This document shows, piece after piece, positions 29,969-38,463 of a stretch of 64,000 bases of DNA. A program made the translations under genes and the position numbers. The stretch is taken from contig NZ_CP113864.1 in assembly GCF_026914285.1 (NCBI RefSeq), positions 2,077,001 through 2,141,000 on the forward strand. Reading direction: 5' to 3'. Position 1 is the stretch's first letter, and the number at the start of each line of letters is the position of its first letter. The notes beneath the pieces are model-generated. The model searched no databases, was not told the DNA's origin, and saw only the letters and a program-made list of their open reading frames with translations. The stretch comes from Caldicellulosiruptor naganoensis (lineage in GTDB: Bacteria; Bacillota; Thermoanaerobacteria; Caldicellulosiruptorales; Caldicellulosiruptoraceae).

Positions 29969-30651
29969 AGAGACTTCTCTTCCTTCTTTTTTTGTTCAAT
30001 CAGGTTTTTTGCAGCGTTTTTTACATGAAGCTTCATATACTCCTCAGCCTTGTCAGGATCCTTGTTTACAATTGCTTCAAATATGAGTTTGTGCTCTTCC
30101 ATTGCTTCTTCAAGCCTGCCAGGTGTTTCAAATGATGTTGCTCTTGCTTTTATGATATAGCTGTGGAATGTTGACAAAACATGTTCTAAGGGTTTACTTT
30201 TAGATGCTTTGTAAATTAGCTGATGAAATTGGGAGTCTGTCTTCATCACTTTTGGAATATCCTTTTTTCTTGTATAAAGCTCCATGAGGGTTATTATTTC
30301 AGTCAGCTCATCTTCCTCTTCTTTTGTAATTTTCTGGGCTGCCCAGCGCGCAGCAAGTCCATCTAAAAGCATTCTTATTGTATATATATCTTCTATGTCC
30401 TGAGCAGTAACACCCGCAACAAAGGCCCCCTTGTGAGGTATGGAATACACAAGTCCTTCTAACTCAAGCTGCCTTAAGGCCTCTCTTATAGGTGTTCGCG
30501 AAACCCCAAGCTCTTCTGCAAGCTTTACCTCTACAAGCGGGTCCCCTGGTTTTAGAATGCCCATCAAAATCCTTTCTTTAATGATTTCAAATATCTTTTC
30601 ATAAAGAGGAGAATAACTTCTTTCCTTTTCGTCTGAATGATTGTAAACCAT
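29956..30651 (-). CDS. GntR-family (FadR/FCD) transcriptional regulator
   Basis: A 231-residue regulator. The N-terminal winged helix contains [20 protein letters not shown] and [20 protein letters not shown]. The C-terminal all-helical FCD domain (about 85-220) carries metal- or ligand-binding His/Asp residues ([19 protein letters not shown]). FCD regulators usually bind an organic acid. It sits 31 bases after the isocitrate dehydrogenase gene and probably belongs to the aconitase-isocitrate dehydrogenase transcript. Inference: it controls this operon and the separate citrate synthase gene through the GTATAC-rich sites reported below. Confidence 0.92.
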   Translation of the reverse strand: MVYNHSDEKERSYSPLYEKIFEIIKERILMGILKPGDPLVEVKLAEELGVSRTPIREALRQLELEGLVYSIPHKGAFVAGVTAQDIEDIYTIRMLLDGLAARWAAQKITKEEEDELTEIITLMELYTRKKDIPKVMKTDSQFHQLIYKASKSKPLEHVLSTFHSYIIKARATSFETPGRLEEAMEEHKLIFEAIVNKDPDKAEEYMKLHVKNAAKNLIEQKKKEEKSLAGK

Positions 30652-30682
30652 CCAAAATCACCTTCATAAAACATTTTAGGTT

Positions 30683-31690
30683 TTACAGTCTTTCCATCTC
30701 GCGGATAACAGCATCAGCAAACTCTTTTGTGCCAGTTGAACCGCCAAGGTCATATGTAACTTCTTTGCCCTCTTTTATAACTTTTGCCACTGCCTTTTCT
30801 ACCCTGTCTGCTGCCTCAAGCTCGCCCAAGTACCTCAGCATCATAACACCAGAGAGGATTGTTGCAGTTGGGTTTGCCATGTTCTGCCCTGCTCTTTTTG
30901 GCGCAGAACCATGGATTGGCTCAAACACAGCACCGTCCTCACCAATGTTAGCACCTGGGGCAATTCCTAAGCCACCTACCAAGCCCGCTGCCAAGTCAGA
31001 AAGAATGTCACCATACATGTTTGGCATAACTAAAACATCATAGTTTTCTGGGCTCTGGACAAGTTTCATGCTCATTGCATCAACAATCATTTCTTCAAAC
31101 TCTATGTCAGGATAATCCTGAGCAACTTTTCTTGCACACTCTAAAAAAAGCCCATCTGTCAGCTTTTGAATATTTGCTTTGTGGACAGCTGTAACTTTTC
31201 TTCTTTTTTCTCTTCTTGCAAGCTCAAAGGCATACCTTACAATTCTCTCACTTGCCTTTCTTGTTATGATTTTTACCCCAACTGCTGCATCATCACCTGC
31301 CATGTATTCGATCCCTGCATAGAGGTCTTCTGTGTTTTCTCTGACGATTATTAAATCCACATTTGTATACCTTGACGGAACACCCTCGTAGGATTTTACT
31401 GGTCTTACATTTGCGTAGAGGTTAAGAGCTTGGCGAAGTGCAACATTTACACTTCTAAAACCTGTCCCGACCGGTGTTGTAATTGGTCCTTTTAATGCAA
31501 CCTTGTTTTTCTTTATGCTCTCAAGGACATAGTCTGGAAGTGGTGTGCCATACTTTTCTATAACTTTTTCACCTGCTTCAACAATTTCCCATTCAATCTT
31601 CACACCAGATGCATCCAAAACTCTCCTTGCAGCTTCTGTGACCTCTGGTCCAATTCCATCGCCAGGTATAAGAGTAATTGTATAGCCCAT
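30683..31690 (-). CDS. icd: Isocitrate dehydrogenase (NAD-type, short form)
   Basis: A 335-residue beta-decarboxylating dehydrogenase that converts isocitrate to 2-oxoglutarate. The motifs are [11 protein letters not shown], the substrate loop [20 protein letters not shown] (the Ser-x-Asn pattern favours isocitrate over isopropylmalate), [13 protein letters not shown] and [21 protein letters not shown] precedes the ATG. It lies between aconitase (80 bases upstream) and gntR. Together with citrate synthase it supplies 2-oxoglutarate for glutamate in an anaerobe with an incomplete TCA cycle. Confidence 0.92.
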   Translation of the reverse strand: MGYTITLIPGDGIGPEVTEAARRVLDASGVKIEWEIVEAGEKVIEKYGTPLPDYVLESIKKNKVALKGPITTPVGTGFRSVNVALRQALNLYANVRPVKSYEGVPSRYTNVDLIIVRENTEDLYAGIEYMAGDDAAVGVKIITRKASERIVRYAFELARREKRRKVTAVHKANIQKLTDGLFLECARKVAQDYPDIEFEEMIVDAMSMKLVQSPENYDVLVMPNMYGDILSDLAAGLVGGLGIAPGANIGEDGAVFEPIHGSAPKRAGQNMANPTATILSGVMMLRYLGELEAADRVEKAVAKVIKEGKEVTYDLGGSTGTKEFADAVIREMERL

Positions 31691-31770
31691 GTGTCATCCT
31701 CCTCAAAGCAAATTTTTAACTATATAGAGGGGACTTTGTGTCCCCTCTTTTCTAAATATTACTATATTTC

Positions 31771-33702
31771 TTAGTTCATCCCTTTTGCCTTTGTCAAGTT
31801 CAGAAGACCTCCATGTAAAATCATTTGACGCTGTCTTTCCGTGAGATTCAAAACCATTCTATACTTCAGGCCCTTTGTGACATTTTCTATTATCAGCACA
31901 TCACTCTTCTCAATCTGATCTCTTGCATTTTCAATCTTGAGTTCATCCATCTCTTCAATTGTATCATAATCGTTCGGATTTTCAAACACCATTGGGATAA
32001 TTCCATTGTTAATTAAATTCGCCATGTGAATTCTTGCAAAACTCTTTGCCAAAACACCTTTTATACCCAAATAAAGAGGTACAAGCGCTGCATGTTCTCT
32101 TGACGAACCCTGGCCGTAATTTACACCACCTACAATAAAGCCCCCTCCATTTTCGCGCGCCTTCTTTGGAAAGTCTGGATCGCACGGTGTCAAGCAATAG
32201 TCAGACAGATACGGAATATTAGATCTATATGGTAAAAGCTTTGCATTTGAAGGCATTATGTGATCAGTGGTGATATTGTCACCAAGTTTTATTAAAACCT
32301 TGCCTGTCACAACTTCTGGCAGTGGTTTTCCTTGCGGGAATGGCTTTATATTTGGTCCTCTTATTACTTCAACCTCATCTGGGTTTTCAGCAGGTGGTAT
32401 TATCAAATTGTCATTTATCAAAAAGCTTTTTGGCATCTCAACCTGTGGTTCATCACCCAAAGTTCTTGGGTCTGTAATGTAGCCTGTTATAGCTGATGCT
32501 GCAGCTGTCTCAGGTGATACAAGATAAACCTTTGCAGAAGGTGTTCCGCTTCGACCTTCAAAGTTTCTATTAAATGTTCTGAGTGAAATTCCATTTGTCC
32601 TTGGTGCTTGACCCATACCAATACATGGACCGCATGCACACTCTAAAATTCTTGCTCCAGCTGCAACCAGTGATGCTAAAGCCCCATTTTGAGCAAGCAT
32701 GTTCAGAACCTGTTTTGAACCTGGAGATATAACAAGCGATACATGCTCTGCAATGGTTTTCCCTTCCAAAATCTTTGCAACCTTCATGAGGTCTTTGTAA
32801 GATGAGTTTGTACAACTTCCAATTGCAACCTGGTCAACTTTTATACCTTTTAGCTCGCTCACAGGCACAACATTGTCAGGGCTGTGTGGGCATGCTGCAA
32901 GCGGTACCAAGCTCGATAAATCTATCTCAATCTCCTCATCATACTGGGCATCCGGATCTGGTAAAATCTCAACAAAGTCAGACTCTCTTCCCTGTGCTTT
33001 TAAAAATTCGTATGTCACCTCATCAGATGGGAATATAGAAGTTGTCGCTCCAAGTTCTGCCCCCATGTTTGTAATTGTAGCTCTCTCTGGTATAGATAAG
33101 GTTTTTACACCTTCACCAGTGTATTCAAAAATCTTGCCCACGCCACCTTTGACTGTGAGCCTTCTCAAAAGCTCCAAGATGACGTCCTTTGCAGAAACCC
33201 AAGGTTGAAGTCTTCCTTTGAGGTTTACTTTTACAATTTTTGGCATAATTAGGTAATATTCACCGCCACCCATTGCAACTGCAACATCCAAACCACCCGC
33301 ACCAATTGCAAGCATACCTATTCCGCCTGCTGTGGGTGTGTGGCTGTCTGATCCCAAAAGAGTTTGACCTGGTACTGCAAACCTTTCCAAATGAACCTGA
33401 TGGCAGATTCCATTTCCAGGCTTGGAAAAGTATATCCCATATTTTTTCGCAACTGTCTGTATGTACAGATGATCATCTGCATTCTCCGGGCCTGTCTGAA
33501 GAGTGTTGTGATCAATGTATGCAACAGACCTTTTAGTTTTTACTCTGTCAATACCCATTGCTTCAAACTGAAGATATGCCATGGTTCCTGTTGAATCTTG
33601 AGTAAGTGTCTGATCAATCCTGATTGCAATTTCTTTTCCGGGTATCATTTCGCCTTTGACAAGATGCTCTTTTATAATCTTTTGCGCAACTGTTAAACCC
33701 AT
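31771..33702 (-). CDS. Aconitate hydratase
   Basis: A 643-residue [4Fe-4S] enzyme of the aconitase/LeuC superfamily (single-chain, mitochondrial-like short form) that interconverts citrate and isocitrate. Cluster ligands are in AIGSCTNSSYKDL and ECACGPCIGMGQAP. Other motifs are LLGSDSHTPTAGGIGMLAIG and the swivel-domain GVNYGQGSSREHAALVPLYL. AGGAGG precedes the ATG at 33702. It is the first gene of an apparent acn-icd-gntR transcript. A hairpin (GAGGGGAC/GTCCCCTC, about 31724-31752) lies between it and icd and may lower downstream expression. Confidence 0.95.
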   Translation of the reverse strand: MGLTVAQKIIKEHLVKGEMIPGKEIAIRIDQTLTQDSTGTMAYLQFEAMGIDRVKTKRSVAYIDHNTLQTGPENADDHLYIQTVAKKYGIYFSKPGNGICHQVHLERFAVPGQTLLGSDSHTPTAGGIGMLAIGAGGLDVAVAMGGGEYYLIMPKIVKVNLKGRLQPWVSAKDVILELLRRLTVKGGVGKIFEYTGEGVKTLSIPERATITNMGAELGATTSIFPSDEVTYEFLKAQGRESDFVEILPDPDAQYDEEIEIDLSSLVPLAACPHSPDNVVPVSELKGIKVDQVAIGSCTNSSYKDLMKVAKILEGKTIAEHVSLVISPGSKQVLNMLAQNGALASLVAAGARILECACGPCIGMGQAPRTNGISLRTFNRNFEGRSGTPSAKVYLVSPETAAASAITGYITDPRTLGDEPQVEMPKSFLINDNLIIPPAENPDEVEVIRGPNIKPFPQGKPLPEVVTGKVLIKLGDNITTDHIMPSNAKLLPYRSNIPYLSDYCLTPCDPDFPKKARENGGGFIVGGVNYGQGSSREHAALVPLYLGIKGVLAKSFARIHMANLINNGIIPMVFENPNDYDTIEEMDELKIENARDQIEKSDVLIIENVTKGLKYRMVLNLTERQRQMILHGGLLNLTKAKGMN

Positions 33703-33760
33703 TAGCCCAATAACCTCCTAAACTTTTTGATTATGGTTATTGTTAAAAACACCTTAATAT

Positions 33761-33790
33761 ATTATAGCACTAAGGTATACCTGTATACAA
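33761..33790 (-). promoter_or_regulatory. Aconitase promoter overlapped by a GTATAC-type operator
   Basis: On the minus strand, TTGTAT (33785-33790) and TATAAT (33761-33766) are separated by 18 bases. The -35 box and spacer coincide with TTGTATACAGGTATACC (33774-33790), two GTATAC units two bases apart. It resembles the inverted repeat at the citrate synthase promoter. A GntR repressor bound here would block polymerase directly (inference). Confidence 0.65.
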
Positions 33791-33802
33791 GAGCGCAAAT
33801 TT

Positions 33803-33836
33803 AAAAATTCCCTTCCTGGCTTTATGCCAGAAGGGG
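33803..33836 (-). terminator. Terminator after livK
   Basis: CCCTTCCTGGC and GCCAGAAGGG form a stem around a TTTAT loop. In the minus direction AATTTTTAAATTT follows. Confidence 0.8.
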
Positions 33837-33847
33837 GACAAAACTTT

Positions 33848-35020
33848 TTAAGGATTTAGTTTCTGTTTGAATCTCTGAACACCATTTTTAATCTCGATTA
33901 TAACCGCAGACTTCTTTGCATTATGTTTTGAATCTATTGAGATAATTCCAGTAACTCCCACAAAGTCCTTGGTGTTTTCAAGAGCCCTTCTAAGTTTTTC
34001 TCTGTCAGTTGTAGAGTTTGCTCTTTTTATTGCATCTGCTATGAAGTAACCCAAATCATAACCCAGTACCGAAAGTGCGTTTGGTTCAATCTTATACTTT
34101 TGCCTGTATTTTTTTCTGAAATCTTGAACTTTTTTGTCGGTGTCCTGGGAGGAATAATGTGTTGAGAAAAAGATATTTGTTGCATATTTGTTTCCTGCTT
34201 TCTCTACAACCTTCGGATCGTCAAACCCGTCAGAACCTAAAATTGGTATCCATATCCCAAGTTCTCTCGCCTGTTTGATGATAAGTCCTGCCTCATCATA
34301 GTATACAGGGGTAAATATAGCCTGTGGTTTTTTGTCTCCTATCTTTGTCAAAATTCCATTGAAGTCTTGTTCGCCTTTTACGAAAGCCTCTTCAGCAACT
34401 ACTTTCCCGCCACCTTTGGTAAATGTCTCTTTGAAGTTCTTGTAAAGTTTTTTGCTGTAGTCTGATGAGGCATCATAGATAATTGCTGCTGTTTTTAGCT
34501 TTAACGTTTTTAGTGCAAAGTTTGCCATAACACCTCCTTGGAACGAATCATTAAAGCAAATTCTAAAAACGTATGCCTTTGTCTTACCAGTTCTTTCATC
34601 AATTGTAACCGAATCATCTGTAGCAGTAGCTGACACAAGCGGCACTCTGTATCTTGTAGCGGCAATTGAAGCAGATTTTGTTGCACCTGATGTCACAGGG
34701 CTTAACATTGCCAAAACTTTCTCTTTTGTCGCAAGCCTTGTGGCAATATTTAGCGCTTCTGTCTTGTCAGATTTGTTATCATATATAACAAGCTCAATCT
34801 TTTTGCCCAAAACGCCACCTTTACTATTGATTTCATCAATTGCTATTTTAAGTCATTCTAAGTGTCTTTGTCCAAACTGTGCAACACTGCCTGACAGCTC
34901 AAGATTTACACCAATTCGTATAGTTTTTGAGCTGGGCGATTGCGCATATGACACAAGTAAAAAGACAAATACCAAAACTATCATCATACCAAGAATCCTT
35001 TGAAATCTTAGTCTTTTCAT
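33848..35020 (-). pseudogene. Branched-chain amino acid ABC transporter substrate-binding protein (LivK family), nonsense codon
   Basis: A 390-codon gene starting at the ATG at 35020 with GGAGGA upstream. It has a signal peptide (about 1-27, ending LLVSYAQ) and the type I periplasmic-binding fold: RIGVNLELSGSVAQFGQ, then AIDEINSKGGVLGKKIELV, ATDDSVTIDERTGKTKAYV and VLGYDLGYFIADAI. Codon 56 is TGA (34853-34855) in QRHLE-stop-LKIAIDE, where relatives have Gly, so GGA to TGA is likely. No livHMGF permease or ATPase genes adjoin it. An internal start at 34810 lacks a signal peptide and would not be exported. Confidence 0.85.
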
Positions 35021-35065
35021 GTCCTACCGTCCTCCTTGTCCAAAATATTTTTTTGATAATCAAAA

Positions 35066-35109
35066 AAGGCAAAGGGAATAGTCTTTTAAAAGGCCCCTTT
35101 GCCTTTTTT
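35066..35109. terminator. Terminator-like hairpin in the livK leader
   Basis: GGCAAAGGG (35068-35076) pairs with CCCTTTGCC (35095-35103), with A6 and T6 runs outside the arms. On the minus strand it lies between a TAAAAT box (about 35135) and the livK ribosome site, so it could attenuate livK. It could equally end transcription arriving from either side. Confidence 0.55.
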
Positions 35110-35254
35110 GCCTTTATTAATTTGGTTGTTCAATATTTTAGCATAATACTTACTCGAATAGGTGTAGAGATATTTTCCACAACGAAAGAATGTGCGAAAA
35201 TAGTGGGAAAAAACTTATAAAAAGAATTGAGGCTGCCTCTATCCTGACATAAAT

Positions 35255-36140
35255 ATGAATATTATATCGTATCATGAACTCAAGAATCTGCCTGAAAAAG
35301 CTATAGAATTAATTCGGAAAGTATTTAAAAATAATAACAAAGACGTATCAAAAACTGCCAAAATGTTAGGTGTATCAAGACATACAGTCAGAAGAGCAAT
35401 ACATGGTCCTCTTGAGGATAAATCCAGAAGACCCAAGACTTGTTCTAAAAAACTTTTTTTATAAGCTCGAAAATCTTATTATTCTGGAGACCCAAAAAAA
35501 CAGGAGGAGAATATGGACGTCTTTTACTCTATTTGCTTAGAAAATATGGTATTAATTTTCCGAGTTTCAACTTGATACAAAACATCTAAAAGAACAAAGA
35601 TAGTCTTCCTAAAGAAGTATATGAACACATGATAAAATACAATCTACCATGTTATAAATGGAAATATGATAGATGTTGCTACAAGAACAAAATTTACAGC
35701 TTACTCATATGAACTTTCATCTACTTTTGGATTCATGCTTATATCCTTAGTAGCTTTATGGCTTAGGACACATAATGTGAGAAATCTAATAAAAGTTAGA
35801 TTAGACAATGAAGAAGAATTTTGCAGAGGAAGCGAGAAAAAGCTTAAGGAATAGAATGAGATGTTTTCACACTTTTAGGAGTAGAGCTAAATCCTATTCC
35901 ACCAAAAGCAAAGCACCTTATGGGGGTAATTGAAAACTCACTCAAGAAGCAGATGATGAGTATTTTTTTAATGATTTATGCTTGATACATGCAAAAATAA
36001 AGATAATTTCATTCAAAGATCTCAAAAATGGCAGGACACATGGAATTTTTTTAGACCTCATAATGGTAAAGGAATGAATGGTAGGGTACCATTAGAAAAG
36101 TTCACAGACTCTAAGACTTTGGTCTCCTACCATGTGTTTC
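35255..36140 (+). mobile_element. Decayed insertion sequence (IS481/IS3-like transposase remnant)
   Basis: The first frame (35255-35464) encodes a helix-turn-helix segment, KTAKMLGVSRHTVRRAIHGP, typical of transposase N-termini. Integrase-core remnants follow in shifting frames with several stops. The end reads FFRPHNGKGMNGRVPLEK, the usual C-terminal signature of IS481-type DDE integrases. No intact transposase remains, and I saw no clear terminal inverted repeats. Its position between livK and the citrate synthase gene suggests it helped disrupt this stretch. Confidence 0.7.
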
Positions 36141-36383
36141 AGTTTCCTACTTTATTTCTTGAGGACATACTGAAAAAGTTTGGGACCTTTTACTCTCTGT
36201 TTTGTAATGAACTAGGTTGTAAATGTGTCTTTACCACGTGTCAAAATTTGTATTTTATTTTATATTAAGGTAATTCGTAGCTGTTTTAGATTTAGTATAT
36301 AAAAAGCAAGACATAATTTGTATTATTTATATTTAGTTGGTTATAATTGCTAATAGGAGGAAAATAAAAAGGAGTTAACTGTG

Positions 36384-36719
36384 ATGGATATAGAAGCATT
36401 AGCCTCAGCAGGATATGAAATATGTAGAAATATCGCTAAAAGCAATTTGCAAAAAAATTTTACCTTGCAGGTGGCACTGCATTAGTATTACAACTTTAGC
36501 ACAGAAAATCATATGACTGGATTTTTTTCAAAAAGAAGTTGGCGAAAGATAGAATTTGAATATATTTACAATATCTTAACCAAGTTGTTTTCTAAAAAGG
36601 ATGTAAATATTATTATAAAGCAAGTTGACCAAATGACTTCTACTAGATGTGGAGTAAAGGTAAGCTTTATTGCATATCCTTTCCCTTTGATTGAGCCATT
36701 AGTCACCAAAAGTAGGTGA
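36384..36719 (+). pseudogene. Remnant of an AbiEii-type nucleotidyltransferase (type IV toxin-like)
   Basis: After an ATG at 36384 the frames together read FYLAGGTALVLQL, a stop, then HRKSYDWIFFSK, and later GVKVSFIAYPFPLIEPL. The FxLAGGTALxLQ...H...S-x-D-x-D-F-F pattern is the start of AbiEii/AbiGii toxin-family nucleotidyltransferases. The second catalytic Asp is already altered (YDWIFF). A frameshift near 36470, a stop near 36497 and loss of the C-terminal half show decay. No AbiEi antitoxin is present. Bases 36720-36855 hold an open frame fragment of unknown origin. Confidence 0.6.
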
Positions 36720-36837
36720 AATAGATTGGGGAAGTGTATTTCTTGATGAAAAAGAGTATTGGGAATATAGAAATATGAGAAGTAAGATGAACTTAGTAGA
36801 AAAGTGGAAACAGACAAGAAAGATACACAAGTCAAAA

Positions 36838-36868
36838 GCCAGCCCAACCTTTTAGGACTGGCTCTTTT
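36838..36868. terminator. Terminator after the citrate synthase gene
   Basis: AGCCAGCCC and GGACTGGCT flank an AACCTTTTA loop, with T runs on either side. Confidence 0.7.
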
Positions 36869-36882
36869 TATGTTGAGAAAAA

Positions 36883-38280
36883 CTATTTTACCCTGCTTTC
36901 ATGCATCTTGAAAAGCTCTGGCATGACTTCTCTTACAATCATTTCAAGCTCATCGTCGCCAATAACAGTTGTTCTTCCATTTTCGTACTCCTTGTCAACC
37001 CACTCTTTTATTTTAGCAACTCTTGGGTCGCGCTTGTCGATCCTCTGGTCGCCCTCAAGCCTAAAGTAGGTGTTAATCCATGCTGCAATACCAGCAAGCC
37101 CAGAGTGTGCATCAACTGCGATGACAATTGGCCTGTTTAAAATCTTCTTTGTATCAAAGATGTTGTAGATCTCCTCATCCTTCAAGATACCATCAGCATG
37201 AATTCCTGCCCTTGTTGCATTAAATGCTCTTCCTACAAACGGCGTCCTTGGTGGAATCTCATAGTCAAGCTCTTTTTCAAAGTAATCTGCAATCTCAGTG
37301 ATTACCTCAAGCCTCATATTCTTTGTTGTACCTCTAAGCTGAGCATATTCAATTACCATAGCCTCCAAAGGAGTATTGCCAGTCCTTTCACCAATACCCA
37401 AGAGCGAACAGTTGACCGCAGATGCACCATAAAGCCATGCAGTGCCTGAGTTGACAACAGCCTTGTAAAAATCGTTGTGACCATGCCACTCAAGCCATTC
37501 AGACGGTACCTCTGCGTAATGTCTTAGCCCGTAAATTATTCCTTGAACACTTCTTGGCAGAGCAACTCCCGGGTAAGACACACCAAGCCCGAGGGTATCG
37601 CATGCTCTTATTTTAACCGGCATGTTTGCCTGTTTGGCAAGTTTCATAAGCTCATTTGCAAACGGAACAACAAAGCCATAAAAGTCTGCTCTTGTGATAT
37701 CTTCAAAGTGGCAGCGCGGAATAATTCCATGTTCAAGTGCTGTTTCAACTATTGAAAGATACATCTCCATTGCCTGTTTTCTTGTCATGTTGAGCTTTTT
37801 GAATATGTGATAGTCAGAGCATGAAACAAGAATACCTGTTTCTTTGATACCCATTTCCTTTACAAGCTGGAAATCCTCTTTGCGTGCTCTAATCCATGCA
37901 GTAACCTCTGGATAGCGATATCCTCTTTCCATACACTTGACAACTGCTTCTCTGTCTTTTTTAGAGTACAGGAAAAACTCTGTCTGCCTAATGACACCAG
38001 ACTCATTGTCAAGCTCATGTAGATAGTCATAAAGCCTCACAATCTGCTCAACTGTATAAGGTGATCTTGCCTGCTGACCATCTCTGAAGGTTGTATCTGT
38101 TATCCATATCTCATCAGGCACAAACATAGGAACATGCCTGTGGTTGAATGCTATTTTGGGAATTTCTGTATACGGGAATATCTCTCTGTAAAGGTTCGGT
38201 TCTGACACATCCTGGAGTGTATATTTATACGCTGCCTGCTCAATCAGATTTGTCCTGGGGTTAAATTCTACTTTCGCCAT
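36883..38280 (-). CDS. Probable (Re)-type citrate synthase of the isopropylmalate/homocitrate synthase superfamily
   Basis: A 465-residue DRE-TIM acyltransferase. ITDTTFRDGQQARSPYT carries the divalent-metal/base motif, HFEDITRADFYGFV and WHGHNDFYKAVVNSGTAWL the metal-binding His-x-His, and GIGERTGNTPLEAM the signature loop. It lacks the C-terminal LeuA regulatory domain found in the window's leuA and cimA. Known Re-citrate synthases (for example in Clostridium kluyveri) belong to this superfamily, use acetyl-CoA plus oxaloacetate, and are often mis-annotated as isopropylmalate synthase. The nearby aconitase, isocitrate dehydrogenase and similar promoter site support that call. Homocitrate synthase is the main alternative. 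GGAGGG precedes the ATG. Confidence 0.7.
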   Translation of the reverse strand: MAKVEFNPRTNLIEQAAYKYTLQDVSEPNLYREIFPYTEIPKIAFNHRHVPMFVPDEIWITDTTFRDGQQARSPYTVEQIVRLYDYLHELDNESGVIRQTEFFLYSKKDREAVVKCMERGYRYPEVTAWIRARKEDFQLVKEMGIKETGILVSCSDYHIFKKLNMTRKQAMEMYLSIVETALEHGIIPRCHFEDITRADFYGFVVPFANELMKLAKQANMPVKIRACDTLGLGVSYPGVALPRSVQGIIYGLRHYAEVPSEWLEWHGHNDFYKAVVNSGTAWLYGASAVNCSLLGIGERTGNTPLEAMVIEYAQLRGTTKNMRLEVITEIADYFEKELDYEIPPRTPFVGRAFNATRAGIHADGILKDEEIYNIFDTKKILNRPIVIAVDAHSGLAGIAAWINTYFRLEGDQRIDKRDPRVAKIKEWVDKEYENGRTTVIGDDELEMIVREVMPELFKMHESRVK

Positions 38281-38295
38281 ATATTAACCCTCCAC

Positions 38296-38360
38296 ATTGT
38301 ATATATGTATACAATTCAGTTTATGAGATATATTATATTCTACTTTTGCATCTTTGACAA
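38296..38360 (-). promoter_or_regulatory. Citrate synthase promoter and palindromic operator
   Basis: On the minus strand, TTGTCA (38355-38360) and TATAAT (38332-38337) are separated by exactly 17 bases. Just downstream, 38296-38315 reads ATTGTATACATATATACAAT. Its arms ATTGTATA and TATACAAT are perfect inverted repeats. The position, past the likely start site and before the ribosome site, suits repression by roadblock. It is similar to the aconitase promoter site. Confidence 0.7.
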
Positions 38361-38463
38361 TACCATGCTGCAAAACTTTATTACACGCAAGAGTATATTT
38401 TAAGATATGAATCTGAATTTTGCAAGACGTCAATTTAGAGTCTTCACGAATGGAATTATTTTC

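Noticed and set aside
36883-38280. Calling this gene 2-isopropylmalate synthase (leuA)
   Set aside because: A full leuA with regulatory domain is at 50885-52408. This protein lacks that domain and lies with citrate-pathway genes.
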